Source: Emydura subglobosa (taxonomy: Eukaryota; Chordata; Testudines; Chelidae). From it: DNA of 64,000 bases. This document shows positions 32,841-43,925 of this stretch, in pieces. The first letter of the stretch is position 1. Each line of letters begins with the position of its first letter. The stretch lies in contig ML680053.1 in the NCBI GenBank assembly GCA_007922225.1, positions 19,640,694-19,704,693 of the forward strand, read 5' to 3'. Under the pieces are notes generated by a model that saw only the letters and a list, made by a program, of their open reading frames with translations, had not been told where the DNA came from and made no database searches. Position numbers and translations under genes: made by a program.

Positions 32841-35800
32841 ATATTTATGTGAATACATGTGTATGTAGATATAAATATATTATAATCATGACCCCCCTCA
32901 TTTGCCCCCATACCCACAAATCCACCTCCAAGACATAGAGTAATATCTCAACCACTAGAGTACTTTCAGACAAATAGACATTTTACTATTTAAATGAAAC
33001 TACTATAGAAATTATTCCTCCTCCTCCCAAATGTAGACTATTTCCTTTTAAATTATCATGACTGAAGTCCCAGAATTGATCACATTCAGTTCTACAATAG
33101 TAACAGTCTTTTGTATGCCTACAAATGTCACAACTATTAATTTAATTATTATGGTTTCCTGTATGGCTAGAAACCAGGAGTGAGATCCTGGTCCCATTAA
33201 ATTCAATGGAAATGTTGCCCTTGTCTTCAAAAAAGCCAGGTTTCACTCAAAATCTTTATTCTGTTTTATTCCAGATTCCCAGCTGGACCAAAGGGCTAAT
33301 AGCCACTTCAAACCCAAGTTAAACAAAGAATTAAACTTTAAAAAGTTGTATTAGAAAACTGACTTTTCCTACAAAGAAAGCCCAGATCACTCACTGTTCA
33401 ATATAGCCTAATACAGTAGTAAACTAAATCTTACTTTTATTAAAAGAAATAAATGTCATTTCGCAACACAGTGCAATTCTCTAGTTCATGCATTGTACTG
33501 CAAATCCAACCAAAATGCAGGTTATGGTGCATTTCATTCAACTGATGGCATTCACTATACGTATACAGAAGTATAGGGCTCAGCCTACACAAAAGTTTCT
33601 TACTTCATTACTCAGGTAAGATATTAAAACTTAAGTAACTATACAGTTATTCTGTATTTTTTTTTCTTCTGCAAGCTGCAGGGGCTTTCAGATTACATGT
33701 TTGGAATTTGTGTATTTTAATCCTTATATGCATTTAAGGAGGAAAGTCTTAGATGTTACTCTATCTAGGTTCTTAATTCTTAAGGAGTGTGAGAAAACAC
33801 TTAGTCTCAGTCTAGCTGATATAAACAGATATAATATCAGTCAGCTGGTTGGACATATAGAATGGGATGGTTTGCTTCTTTAAGCCTGACTTTGTGCTTT
33901 TCCCTCGGGCTTATCTCATATAATAAGTCCATAGCTTTTCGCCATTTGGATTTCATCCTGGACTCCGCAGGACCTAGTGGACACACTCAACTGTTTTAAA
34001 CAATACTCTTAAGGTACAGAGTAGACTTTCTCTGATATAGGGGTAATTCTGACTCTCACTAATTTTTCACCCTCAGCTTTTGCTGAACAAGATCTGAGAA
34101 GAACATTTAACTTTCAACGTAGCCTTTCTCTCTGAGATTTCTTTGTAGCTACATACAGGCTAGTGGCTCAACTTAAATCAGTTACTTTCAACCTCATGCC
34201 TTCACTCACATTTTGTTTCTCTCACAGTTTCTCCTTCTGCTTCCATCTAAGAGTCTGTTTTTCCTGAAGCTTTCTGCTACACTCTTTTTGGAACTTGCTC
34301 TTTTCTCTCTTTCACATTCCCTCAAAATATTAAGTTATTCCGAACAGATAAGGGCCTTTCCACAAGGCTTCCTTAGTTTTTGTGGGAAAGGTGCAAATAG
34401 CCTTGTAACATAGGAATATCCTGTTCGGTATACTCTTATTTTTTGCAGGACAAGATCATACTCTGTCTAAAATAAGTTCAAACTAAATGCAGGGTCAGAT
34501 CAATTTTATCTAATTTAGCTAAAATCTTATTAAAACTTTCATTTCACCAGTTTTAACTCTTTCATTGATATAAAACGTGACTATGCAAATCACTCATTTA
34601 GAAATTCTGGTAGGGATCAAAACATAGGACATGTTATTTTAATGTATAGAAAAGTATTTTAAGTAATTTTTATAAATTAAGACTCCTCAGATGTATACAA
34701 CTGGACTCTTGATAATTAATACACCCGACTTTCCAGATAGAGACTACTTTTTGTATCCCTCCTAAATAAACACAAAACAATGGCATACAGGTTTTATCAG
34801 TAGTTTCCCAGCATTCATTTGAAATGACTTACATAAGCTTTGCCACATGCAAGTAATGCTTTTATTCCAAATATATGAGGATAAAAACCTCTGTAATACA
34901 TCATTTTTGAACCATTCATGTATATGAGTATATATCATGTATGTGTGTTCCCGGACAAAAATTAAGTTAAAATGGAATTAAGGATTATAGTATGTATATT
35001 TGTAATTTATGGTAAAATATGTTATAGGGAAGAGGTACTGAAGCATGATAAACCCAGGAAAAGAATTAAATTCAAAAAGGGAAATCTAGCTTCATTCTAC
35101 AAAGTAAGTGATTAGTATGTGTAAAATCCTTTTTAAAAAAATCCTCTCAATAAATGTTAGATGCTTAGAGCACTTCCCATTGGTTTTCACCATCAATGAG
35201 AAGATATAATTAATGATATAGATGGTGATATAAGAACATTATTATATTTTTCCCATGCTCTCAATTCTCTCTCTCTCATTACTGTATAGTTAGCTACTCT
35301 TTATAGCAGTAAAAGAAAGTTCAAGGAAAGGTCCAGAGCCTTAATTGTAAAAATCAAGATACTATGTATGCATTAGTATTGCAAGGTGACACATTTTGGA
35401 GGATTACTGTAGAGATTAGCCATGCAACAGATTATTTTCAGCAAAAAATATTAACAAAGGAGATGCCAAAACAAGCCAACTATAATATAATGCAATTCCA
35501 GTTATAGGAACCAGTATTGAAAAAACAATAAATGAGCAAGGCAGAAGTTCTACCAGCTGAATATTTATGGTTTATCAAAACTAGGCCAGCAAAGACCAAT
35601 GGGGGCGGAGAGAGAGAGAGAGAGAGGGAGTCTTTACGCAGCTGAGTGGCCTGAATCCTGTGAGGTCTGTTGAATTGCATCTGCCAGGATTCTCTCCAAT
35701 ATTTTATTGGCAGGCTTTTCTTCCCAAAATAAATACTCCTTCCTGGCTTGTCTAATGCATAATGCCAGGAAGAGGATTGCCACATCAGTGCTCTGTCATT

Positions 35801-36649
35801 AGGCACTTTCTTCATTGGGACTAATGTGCAGCATTCTGTCTTTGTACCTCAACTTAGACTAGGGAACACTTTTGAACAAATTCTTTTAATTTCTGGCTAC
35901 ATCCATTGCTCTTGCCTAATCACAAATACCCTTGTGTATGATGAACAGTGATGCTGCTCGTACTGGAACCCCTGTTCCTTGCCAGGTATTTCCTTATAAT
36001 GCCATATGATTTTATGTAAATTAGCTCTTTCACAATGTCTAGAGCAGGGACCCTTTTGTATTCTGAGATTTCACAGCAATGGATTTTTGCAGCAGATTTG
36101 TGCTTCATAAGTTAAATTGTTAGTTAACAGTAAAAAGTTTCTTCCACTTGAAGGTTGCAAAGAAGTCTTTAAAATATGAACTGTATGGTGTGGTCTCCTG
36201 AGTTTGCAGACAAGCCATATGAAAGTGACAGCTCTGAGTGTTGTGAACAGCTTCATTCAGCTCAGTGTGATGTTAACTCTGAAGACAAATAGTGATTATT
36301 TATATCAATATTAACATTTTCATGGATGGTTATAAAGGGAAGCATTCAGTGTGTGTGTGTGTTGCAAGCAGCAATGAATATCCGTACACTGAGGAATGTG
36401 GCAAAGTGTTGTTAGGCAGTATAAATTCAAGTCTCTACCAAAAATCTCAATTTCCTCTCTCATGGGAGTAGTTAGAAAAGATATTCATCCAATCTGAAGT
36501 GCCAAAGATCTCCATAGCCCCTCTTGGGTCAAAAATTTAAACAACCTTCCTTGCTTTTATAGATGCTAACAGCTCTGACTATATCTTACCAGCTGTCAAG
36601 ACCTCCAGCTTCCTCCCCACAAACTTATTCAGTGCAGTTATGTCCCTGA
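32841..36649. other. unassigned intronic sequence
   Basis: AT-rich. A short SINE-tail-like phrase occurs at about 33180-33220 (GAGATCCTGGTCCCATTAAA) and a (GA)n run at about 35608-35627. No exon with splice signals is recognised. Confidence 0.45.
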
Positions 36650-36890
36650 ACTGGGCTTTGGGAGGCCTTGATTCTGTTCCTGGCTGTGCCACACACCTGC
36701 CATGTGACCTTGGGCAAGCCACTTCACCTCTGTTTGCCTCTCTTTGTTCTTGTCTGTCTTGTCTAGTGAGAATGCAAGCTTTTTGGGACAAGGACTCTCT
36801 GACTGTGTGTTTGCATAGTGCCTAGCACAAAAGGGCCCCAATCTCAATTCCAGTCCCTACGTGCTACCTGAAATACAAATAATACATTTG
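36650..36890 (+). repeat. SINE (CORE/tRNA type) copy
   Basis: Well-preserved block order: GATTCTGTTCCTGGCTGTGC, TGTGACCTTGGGCAAGCCAC, then AATGCAAGCTTTTTGGGAC, TGCATAGTGCCTAGCACAAA and TACGTGCTACCTGAAATACA. It is the clearest copy of the family in the window and shows that the split pieces at 6196 belong together. Confidence 0.7.
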
Positions 36891-37016
36891 AATGTCAATG
36901 AAAATTGACTGTGGAAACATTTATAGTACTGACTTCCTCATTTAATTCATTGAAAGCTCAGTGAAGCCACACTGGCATAGATGTGCAGTGTGATGGTCAA
37001 CAAGGCCCAGTGTAAG

Positions 37017-37460
37017 AACTAAGAATTTAAGAATGGACATACTGGGTCAGACCAATGGTCCATCTAACCCAGTAGACAGTGGTCAATGCCAAGTGCTTCA
37101 GAGGGAATGAAAAGAACAGGTAATCATCAAGTGATCCATCCCATCACCCATTCCCAACTTCTGGCAAACAGCAATCCCTGCCCATCCTGGCTAATAGCCA
37201 TTGATGGATCTATCCTTTAGAAACGTATCTAATTCTTTTTTGAATCTCCTTATAGTTTTGACCTTCACAACATGCTCTGGTAAATAGCTCCACAGATTGA
37301 CTGTGCATTGTGTCAAGAAATACTTTCTTTTGTTTGTTTTAAACCTGCTACCTATTAATTTCATTTGGTGACACCCTCCCCCCCCCCAGTTCTTGTGTTA
37401 TGTATTTAGATGAGGTCTGGTTCTCAAGACTTCTTGTTTTGTTTATCATCCTAAACTCTG
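37017..37460 (-). repeat. antisense CR1-related LINE 3' fragment
   Basis: AATGGACATACTGGGTCAGA, GGTAATCATCAAGTGATCCA, CTAATAGCCATTGATGGATC and AACCTGCTACCTATTAATTT are hallmark phrases of an abundant sauropsid LINE-derived repeat in antisense orientation. A poly-C run sits at 37378-37388. The subfamily name is not assigned. Confidence 0.6.
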
Positions 37461-38740
37461 TCAGCTTTGATATCAGTAGTTTTGATTTTCAACATAGTAA
37501 ATTAGGGCCACTGCATTATCAAACTTGTGAGTGCTGCTAATGCTGCTTTACTTTTTCTATTAAGTAGGTATGGCAATGTGGGTTTTGCTTTTTTTCACCC
37601 ACCTTCTGTCCACAGGGACCACCAGTCTCAGAGTGTGACTGTGTCACCTTCGGGAATGAAATCATAATTTTTAAAAATCTGCTGAAATTTTGTTTATATT
37701 TTACAGATTATTTTATCTGGACTATTATAGCACTTTGGGAAGCTTTTATGGTCCAATAACACTATATCTCATTGATTATTACAGAAAAGCTACCACAGCC
37801 TTCCTCATTCATATCTGTCTTATTCATGTTAGCTCTGCCTATACCTCTGAACCTACCAAGATCCAAATGTGTAATGCAGTGTGTGTGGTAAAGATCAGTA
37901 ATAAGGGGAACAAAAAGTTATGTCTGCAGGAAACTTACAACGCTTTGCTATTAATTCCTTTAATGTAAATAACTTTGTATAATCAGTTTTATTGTTCTTT
38001 ATTTCTGATGTAAATAATTTACTGCAATAAAAGTAGGGGGACCCCAAATTTGTATGAGAGATGCATATCTTTGCAACTAAAGTGAGCAACATGACTCAGA
38101 ATGAGTCTCATATAGTCTGCCTCTGGCATTTTTCAGTTTCTTAATAAAAAATAAACATGGTAGATATCAATCTTTTATATTTTGTAACTTTTTTCAGTTT
38201 TTCTTTTGGATTATTCCCTCAACTAGCATGGCTTAGATGATCAAAGGGGATTGCTGAAATGACTCAACTATCCATTTGTGCACATAACTAGTCTATGTAA
38301 CCATGTTCCTAATACTGTTACCTTTGTCTTCTGCCAGATTGTTTTACTCCCTGTTGTTGTCTCTTGTCTGTAATTAGATTGTAAACTCAAAATTTCAGGG
38401 AAAACAAATATCAGGAATCTATGTATGCAGCATGAATACTTTTTATTTATTTTATATAGAGAAATATAATTGTTTTCATTATTTATGATGATGATTTATA
38501 ATATATAGGGAAATGTTTTGGAGTATACTTTATAAAAGTAAAGAAGCCTTGGTAACTGGAGCCTTACCTGCATTTTGCTGTTAAAACGTCATTGACAAAT
38601 GTGATGAAATGTCTGGGTTTATATCAGGTTTGTAGATTAGCAAAGTGAAATTTACTGAGGTTGTACTGTCACTCCCAAGTTTCTGCAAATACTGTATATG
38701 AAAAATATACATATTTGAATATTTATGTTTGCCATTTCAG
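37461..38740. other. intron upstream of the ARHGAP42 exon
   Basis: AT-rich intronic sequence ending in a splice acceptor (TATGTTTGCCATTTCAG). The previous exon of the gene was looked for by its expected protein content and not seen within the window. Confidence 0.6.
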
Positions 38741-38812
38741 ATCCAGAATGCCAATGATGTATTAATAGCACCACTGGAAAAGTTTCGTAAAGAGCAAATA
38801 GGTGCAGCAAAA
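38741..38812 (+). CDS. ARHGAP42: internal coding exon of a GRAF-family RhoGAP (BAR domain)
   Basis: GRAF proteins (ARHGAP10, 26, 42) bind curved membranes with an N-terminal BAR domain and inactivate Rho GTPases with a RhoGAP domain; ARHGAP42 is known as a RhoA regulator in smooth muscle. This 72-bp exon encodes 24 residues ([18 protein letters not shown], then QIGAAK) and is bounded by a clean acceptor (GCCATTTCAG) and a consensus donor (GTAAGT). Both boundaries are phase 0. The peptide is the recognisable BAR-domain helix segment of this family. From recall of the paralogs, [14 protein letters not shown] fits ARHGAP42 better than ARHGAP26, which differs at several positions. It is the only convincing host coding sequence in 64 kb and shows that the host gene runs on the plus strand. 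Confidence 0.82.
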
Positions 38813-39182
38813 GTAAGTTTGTTTGAGAACCAATTCTTACTTATTTTATATTTGCTTGAGATTCACAGTCGCTTATTAGATTACAAATATTTTAAAGTAA
38901 TGATATCATTGTTCTCCTTGAATTTGTGTATTGGTAAATTACAATTAGCTCTTTGTTTCAGAGGAATGGAACATTTTAGAAGTGACATTTGAAGGTTCAG
39001 TATATATTGCATACCTCATATACTAATAAGCACTCACGGAACCTTTTGTTGTTGCAGCAAACCTTCCATATCTTTAGTTGTCTTTATTTTCTGATATTTG
39101 TGTTTAATTCATTCTTATATGGAAAACAAAAAATTAAACAAGAAATAATTGCACAGTCACTCACTTTTGACTTTAGCTGAGG

Positions 39183-39265
39183 TTAGTCCTGCTTTGGGTA
39201 GGGGGTTGGACTAGATGACCTCCTGAGGTCCCTTCCAACCCTAACATTCTATGATTCTATTAATA
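39183..39265 (+). mobile_element. CR1 LINE 3' end fragment
   Basis: GGGGGTTGGACTAGATGACC, TCCTGAGGTCCCTTCCAACC and the terminal ATTCTATGATTCTAT repeat are the diagnostic CR1 3' end in sense. Heavily 5'-truncated. It lies about 370 bp downstream of the ARHGAP42 exon. Confidence 0.85.
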
Positions 39266-39843
39266 ATAATTTCATGCTTCTGGGACACTATACAAACTTA
39301 ATCCATAGATAAAGAAAACTGATAAAAGAAAAGAGAAACCAAAAAAGAATGGTTTTATACAGGGAGGAGAAACAGGCAGGTGAACTGACTCACATCCAAT
39401 TCCTTACACTGAGGTCCATATCTCCTCAGGGCGCAGCAGCAGTGGAGAGTGGCAAAGCAGCTGGTTGTAGCTCCCTCATCCTAAGAGCAATCAAGGTCTT
39501 GTACAATCCTTGGTATAGTTTGGAACCACCTGGGGACTATGTTAAACAGAGCTCAGCATGCTTTAGCCATGTCCCTTTCTGCCTCTGACACCATTCTGGG
39601 GTGGGTCCAGATATTTCTTCTACATGGGGATCCATAGTCCGTGATTTCAGCCAGCTGTATAGTTAGTAGAGTGCACAAAGAGGCTGTAGCAAAGCTCAGT
39701 ATTGAGCCCAAGGAATCTGCGGGCACATTCAGGAAAGGAATTTCCTAGGTGTGGTGTCTCAACGTAGAAAGACCTACTTCCAGGATTCTTAAGGTGGACA
39801 GAACTCTGGTGATTAATTGCCTTGGAGAGACTGAAAGGGTGCA
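39266..39843. other. unassigned intronic sequence
   Basis: No exon or repeat family is recognised. It ends at the left copy of the 12-bp target-site duplication of the foldback element. Confidence 0.45.
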
Positions 39844-40021
39844 ATAGTTAATAAGGAAAAACAACGGGAGTCCTGTAGCACCTTAAAAACTAACAAATTT
39901 CTGCAGGCATAAGCTTTCGTGGGCTGCAACCCACTTCATCAGATGCAGCCCACGAAAGCTTATGCCCACAGAAATTTGTTAGTCTTTAAGGTGCTACAGG
40001 ACTCTCGTTATAGTTAATAAG
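39844..40021. mobile_element. foldback element with 12-bp target-site duplication
   Basis: ATAGTTAATAAG occurs at 39844-39855 and again at 40010-40021, a perfect 12-bp duplication flanking a 154-bp insert. Most of the insert is one inverted repeat: the left arm from AACGGGAGTCCTGTAGCACC (39863) to GTGGGCTGCA (39928) and the right arm 39944-40009 differ at few positions around a 15-nt loop. The duplication length fits target-primed retrotransposition better than cut-and-paste. Two head-to-head copies of one terminal unit are the pattern reported for Penelope-like elements; that family name is inferred. A second unit lies at 51676. Confidence 0.75.
39914..39942 (-). ncRNA. hammerhead-ribozyme-like core in the foldback element
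   Basis: On the minus strand the sequence reads CTGATGA, A, GTGGG, loop, CCCAC, GAAA, followed by GCTTATGCC. CUGANGA and GAAA separated by a stable stem II are the hammerhead core, and GC-UUAU-GC could form a short stem III. Deviations: one extra A after CUGATGA, and CC where a UH cleavage dinucleotide is expected, so this copy is probably inactive. The copy at 51741-51770 has the same layout with a different, still complementary stem II. Confidence 0.45.
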
Positions 40022-40895
40022 ATGCATGATTCTGGTAATACTGAAATACTGAACTCTTTGTATAAAACTTTACCAATAGATTCTCTGAGAAATCTTTCAA
40101 TTTTTAATGTTGATTTGGTTTGAGGAAACGGTTCTAGTTTTGTATAGTTCTTCTATAAACAATATAATGTGGTAGGCCTATAAAATAGTTAATAGGACTT
40201 GCACTTTTTCTGCATTAGAGCAGAGTCACATGAGGAGAAAATATGTATGGTAAGAGGAGAAATGGAGAATGTAAGTGATAATGTCTGAGTGTTTTCTATA
40301 CTACTCCTGTGAGTGTGTAGCAGAGAGATAGAGAACCCTCTACACAGGAACTAAACACATGTTCAGGGCAAATTCCTGCTGTGAACTTGTGGTCAGACTT
40401 CTGTGGACAAAGAGGATGTTTTCTTCCCTCATATTTGATATGTTTTTTGTCTACAGCTGCATGCTTTCCTCGCCCCACCTATGTCCTGCTACATAGATAC
40501 AGAACGTGGGAATTCGTTTTTAACTGCGCTGCAGATAATTGAGTTCAATCCCTTCTGAAAATGCTTTTTTTACTTTTTTTTAGAAGTTTCCATTCCTGCT
40601 TGCACTGAAAGTTGTTTAATTTTTTGTATTGCTATTTAATTTTGTAATAACATAGTTTCAGTGACATGATTGCCTTTTCTGTAGGAACTCACTATGTTGC
40701 TGACAGACGTTCTGTCTGGAGAGGCTAAACGAGACTCTATCCAGCGGTCATTAACGTGGCTCCTTTTTCAGGGTGCAGAGGCCATTGTAGAGCAATGTAA
40801 AGCACTCCCTATCCCCTTTAGATATATGGAACGAGTGACTCTCTAGACACTTAATACTTCTCCGTTTGGGGATTCCTCCCTCCATTTTGTTGTTG
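40022..40895. other. unassigned intronic sequence
   Basis: AT-rich. It contains a 53-codon open segment after a good splice-acceptor-like sequence at 40685 (discussed as a finding). No repeat is recognised. Confidence 0.4.
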
Positions 40896-41110
40896 CCATT
40901 AACAATAATACGAAACATTTTATATATGGCTCTTCCTGGTCAAAGCCGTTTACAAACATTAATTAATTCTTACAGCATCCCTGCTGCACAGATATTTGGC
41001 CCCATTTTATAGCTGGGGGAAAAGGGACGTGCAGTGGTCAAGAGACTTGCCAAAGCCAAACTGAGTGGCTGAGCTGGGACTGCAGTCTTCCAACTCAGTT
41101 CTGATAATGT
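40896..41110 (-). repeat. antisense MIR/CORE-SINE-like copy
   Basis: TTTACAAACATTAATTAATT, CAGCATCCCTGCTGCACAG, CCCCATTTTATAGCTGGGGG and AGAGACTTGCCAAAGCCA reproduce, in antisense, the order of an amniote MIR/CORE-SINE body. Confidence 0.65.
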
Positions 41111-41241
41111 GGTGATAATTGATTACACTTACTGTTCTCTTAAAAACAAAACAAAACAAAAAAAGCCTGAGAACAGCTAACGAAAGGTAATGCTATGAAG
41201 TACAATAGAAATGGGTGAGTAATAAAGCTGAGGAAAACTGA

Positions 41242-41525
41242 GGCTATATCTACACTACAAATTACTTCGGTATAAATTACATCACTTAGGGGTGTGAATA
41301 ATCCACATCCCTGAGCAACATAATTTATACTGTTCTGTGTGCCGATGTGGACAGCATTATGTTGTAGGAGAGCTTCCCGCCAACATAGCTACCGCCGCTT
41401 GCAGAGGCAGGAGTTATTAAACCGAAGGGAGAGTTCTCTCTCCTGCCAGCTCTTAAAGCGTCTTCACCAGAAGCACCACAGCAGCACAGCTGCATCGCTG
41501 TAGCTGCTGTGGTGTAGACATAGCC
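41242..41525. mobile_element. MITE with GGCTATATCTACAC terminal repeats
   Basis: Starts GGCTATATCTACACTAC and ends GTGGTGTAGACATAGCC, a clear inverted pair. TGA flanks both ends (41239-41241 and 41526-41528), consistent with a 3-bp target duplication. Subterminal GGTGTGAATAATCCACATCC is shared with Harbinger-type ends. No coding capacity. Confidence 0.75.
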
Positions 41526-41988
41526 TGAGTGGTATTACACTGACAGATGGTATGAACATTTACCTCAATCTCTGTTCACTTGGGTTGAGCCACTGAGCTT
41601 TTTTTTAAACCAAACCAAAGCTTAATAATTGGCTGAAACTGCGAGTTCCTCTTCGAGTGTTTGCTCATGTCCATTCCATTATAGGTGCACGGTTACCGAA
41701 ACTTTTTTCCCCTTAACAGGTCCCATAGTGCCGGCTCCATTGCTGCCTAGAGCCCCGCGAACATGCAGCGGTATATGAGGTGCTGCCAGCCCTACGCCCC
41801 TTCAGTCCCTTCTTTCCGACTGTGACGGTTGCTGGAACTGCCTGTGCTTGCATCGGAAGTGCTTAATTCCCCTTGTTTTGAACTTTAAAGCATGATTGTT
41901 TGCGTTAGTTAGTTAGTTTAATAACTGTTGTTAATGGTAATTAGATACTTAGGGATAGTCCCAGCTGGGACTTTACCAGGAGCGGAGC

Positions 41989-43925
41989 ATGCCCCGGTCA
42001 CCAGGCTTCTAACCGTATGCCTCCTGCAGGAGGGCTTTCCCGCTAAGTGACCTCCAAAGTGCCTGGGGGAATCCCATCATAAGGAGAAGTGCTACAAGGC
42101 TTTCAGACCTCTGGAAAAATCCACCTGAAAGCCTTACTCATGGAGGCGACACTTCGACCAGCTCCGAGCCAAACCGCTCCGCCTCAGTACCCAGCGTGGC
42201 ATTGGTGCAGAAGGCACTGTCGGCACTGAGCTGGACTCGGCACTGCGAAGAGACGGCAGCAGTGCTTGGAGGTTGACACTGCCCTGCACTAAGCAGGTGG
42301 GGTCGAGCACCAATCCGCACCAACGTCGGACCACAGACACCTGCTCGCGGGAACCAGTGTCTCCATGCAGGGAGTGACCCCCAACTCTTGGGAGTGGGGG
42401 AGCCTCTCGGCACCTATGGGCGCTGTCGACACCGGAGGCCTTTCAGGTGGCATGAGCCTTGCTGGCCTTGCCTACGCCCACGCCCCTACCTCCACGAGAG
42501 AGAAGGGGCTGGTGTTAAAGGGAAAGCCTGCGTTGGGACCCCCCAAATGGCTCAGGAGATCCCTGGTATGGGGAGGAAGATCTCTGGCAAGCCGGTTACC
42601 TAGGGTAGAGCAGAGATGCTCCCCTAGAAGCTGTTCCAGGTCGCGGTCGCCAGACCAACCTGCATCAAGGCAGGGAGCGAAGTCACCCTCCCGACACCGG
42701 TCTCGATCCCTGGCACCGGGAGAGGTCCACCCCAGGGGGCGGCACTGATGGCAGTCGCCCGCACGGCGCCGTTTCTCAAGTGGAGCTCACCGTTCCCGCT
42801 CTCTGGCACCAGAGATCTTCTGCAGCGATGTGGCACTGAACCCAGTTATTGGAGACAGACTCGGCACCCAGGAGTTCACCCCACACCGAGGCAGCGCCGA
42901 ACCCATTTGCCGGAGTTTACTCGGCGCCGAGAGGCATGCGTTGCTGCAAAGTCCTCGGCACTGAGACGACGTTCTGTACGGCCCAGCTTGTCGGGGCATG
43001 CTTCCGAGCACCCACACTGGCCGCGGCGCCAACATCGAACCTTGTAGTTGAGGTCGTTGACGTCAAAAGGATGCTCTCAGGAGTGACGGAGCACACGTGG
43101 ATTGGGGCACCACTTGTCCCCTGGCTTCGTACCGCACAGCGGGAGCCTCTGAGACAGCCCCACCGTGGTCTTTTGATGGTGCCTTGGTGTCCCCGTGGGG
43201 AGGGGTAATCGCCGGGTGATTCACCATCAACAGAAGGTGCCAGAGCCCCTGGTGCAGGTAACGCCCAGATGGCCTCAATGTCAGTGGTCACCCCAATGAC
43301 TGTATTGGGGTCCCTGGGGTTTTCCCGTAGGGGGCCGGGTCCACAGTCCATCAAGTCCTCGGGTGTGCACTCAGTGCCACCGGTACAGGGGAAGGGCAAC
43401 CATTCGCCCTCAGACGACGACTTGGTCCCAGAGGGAGGGACTTCTGTGGGGACCACTTGTTGACAGGAAGAGGTGCCCCCTCCTGCTGCACCCCTCCAAT
43501 CCCCCTCCTCCTCAGAGGATGAAGCACTCTCCCAAAGCCACTCAGCACCCTGGGTGATTTTAGAGAGCACCAGGAGCTACTCAAGAGGGTGGTCTCCGAC
43601 TTGGGGCTGGAGGGGAAGGAGCTAAAGGGGCATCGGACAGCCTCTTTCATGTATTAGTGGCAGGACCCACAGAGTGGATAGCCATCCCCATCTACGAAGG
43701 GATGCTCAAAATAGTGAGGACCTAGTGGCAAACCCCCTCCTCAGTTGCCCTGATATTTAAAGGGGCCAAGAAAAATTATTACGTCCCAGCCAAGGGGTTT
43801 GAATACTTGTTTACCCACACCTCCCCTGGGTCCCTGGTGGTAGATGCTGCCAACCACAGGGATAGGCAAGGTAGGTTGGCTGTATTCCAAAAAACAAGGG
43901 CAATTAAAAGCCATACTTTTTGGGA
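41989..43925 (+). pseudogene. DIRS gag pseudogene, copy 2
   Basis: An ATG in the position equivalent to the copy 1 gag start is followed after a few codons by a stop. The zinc-motif region is recognisable only by nucleotide similarity (GGAGGGCTTTCCCGCTAAGT against the copy 1 GTAAAGCCTTCCCGATCAGT). The basic Arg/Ser-rich region persists near 42630-42740. The capsid-like segment persists as GSLVVDAANHRDRQG at about 43830-43875. Frames change repeatedly. The gene ends abruptly at the deletion junction near 43925, where RT sequence begins, so its C-terminal third is missing. Confidence 0.75.

Noticed and set aside
39844..40021. Cut-and-paste MITE as identity of the foldback
   Set aside because: The 12-bp target-site duplication is longer than the usual 2-9 bp of DNA transposons, and the inverted arms are copies of a retroelement terminal unit also found singly at 51676.
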